Origin: Gorsachius magnificus
Lineage: Eukaryota > Chordata > Aves > Pelecaniformes > Ardeidae
Assembly (NCBI GenBank): GCA_034008185.1
Contig: CM067109.1
Coordinates: 38,038,885 to 38,102,884, forward strand
Length of the DNA stretch: 64,000 nt
Direction of reading: 5' to 3'
The position numbers were made by a program, and so were the translations under genes. Positions 63,929-64,000 of this stretch are shown here, piece by piece; the first letter of the stretch is position 1, and each line of letters starts with the position of its first letter. The notes beneath the pieces are model-generated. The model saw nothing but the letters and a program-made list of their open reading frames with translations. It searched no databases and was not told where the DNA came from.

Positions 63929-64000
63929 CTGTCTTCACTAAAACGTCGACCAACCAAAATTTTACATTTCTCTGGAGGGAGACAAGCTGCTAGCAAAGGT
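63929..64000 (-). CDS. DTWD2: DTWD2 internal coding exon (partial, runs off right edge)
   Basis: On the minus strand this reads one base, then 23 codons, then AG as the first two bases of an Arg codon. It includes LPPEKCKILVGRRFSED, which fits the part of the DTW domain just before the catalytic strand. The donor is GTGAGT, seen as ac at 63927-63928 on the plus strand. The split Arg codon is completed by the G that opens the exon at 45292, giving ...SEDR|YPELA..., so phase is kept across an 18.6 kb intron. DTWD2 is known as the SAM-dependent enzyme that adds the 3-amino-3-carboxypropyl group to uridine (acp3U) in the D-loop of some tRNAs. The exon's 5' border, the N-terminal part (roughly 110 residues if the protein is near 300 residues) and the promoter are outside the window. 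The assignment rests on the joined reading of all four exons. Confidence 0.88.

Noticed and set aside
1..64000. CRISPR arrays, operons, prophage or bacterial defence systems
   Set aside because: No regularly spaced repeats or gene clusters; the window is vertebrate intronic and flanking DNA.

Overview
The window looks like avian nuclear DNA. It is AT-rich and carries CR1 retrotransposon fragments with the bird-type 3' end (an ATTCTATG-like repeat), endogenous-retrovirus LTR fragments of a kind I remember from bird genomes, and very long introns around small conserved exons. There is no bacterial-style gene packing, operon or CRISPR array.

One host gene is present. The last four coding exons of DTWD2 (tRNA-uridine aminocarboxypropyltransferase, DTW-domain family) lie on the minus strand: 63929-64000 (continues past the right edge), 45103-45292, 13574-13702 and 9218-9388. 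All three introns have GT/AG borders, the codon phases match at each junction (2, 0, 0), and the joined exons give 186 codons including the DGTW motif. The introns are 18,636, 31,400 and 4,185 bp. The N-terminal part and the promoter lie outside the window to the right. The 3' UTR starts at 9217 and runs leftward, with a good poly(A) signal candidate at 9122-9127.

Layout: 1-115, CR1 fragment; about 111-330, unclassified repeat; 425-652, LTR fragment; 653-9121, downstream flank with no gene seen; 9122-9388, 3' UTR and last exon; 9389-13573, intron; 13574-13702, exon; 13703-45102, large intron holding MIR-like fossils (21.8 and 30.1 kb), a CR1 plus LTR cluster (27.07-28.95 kb), an ancient CR1/L3-like remnant (32.4 kb), a CR1 with a 190-codon open frame (37.3-38.0 kb) and another CR1 (40.2-40.6 kb); 45103-45292, catalytic exon; 45293-63928, intron with an LTR fragment (56.0 kb), a MIR-like fossil (55.6 kb), two G-run tracts and simple repeats; 63929-64000, partial exon.

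I did not find an undescribed biological system. The most interesting small-scale signal is in the short DTWD2 3' UTR. A 19-nt palindrome sits 5 nt past the stop codon, and a third copy of its arm abuts the AATAAA hexamer. That third copy also forms an 8-mer match to the miR-101 seed. Several unassigned open frames are listed as weak leads. All similarity statements come from memory and reading, with no search behind them.
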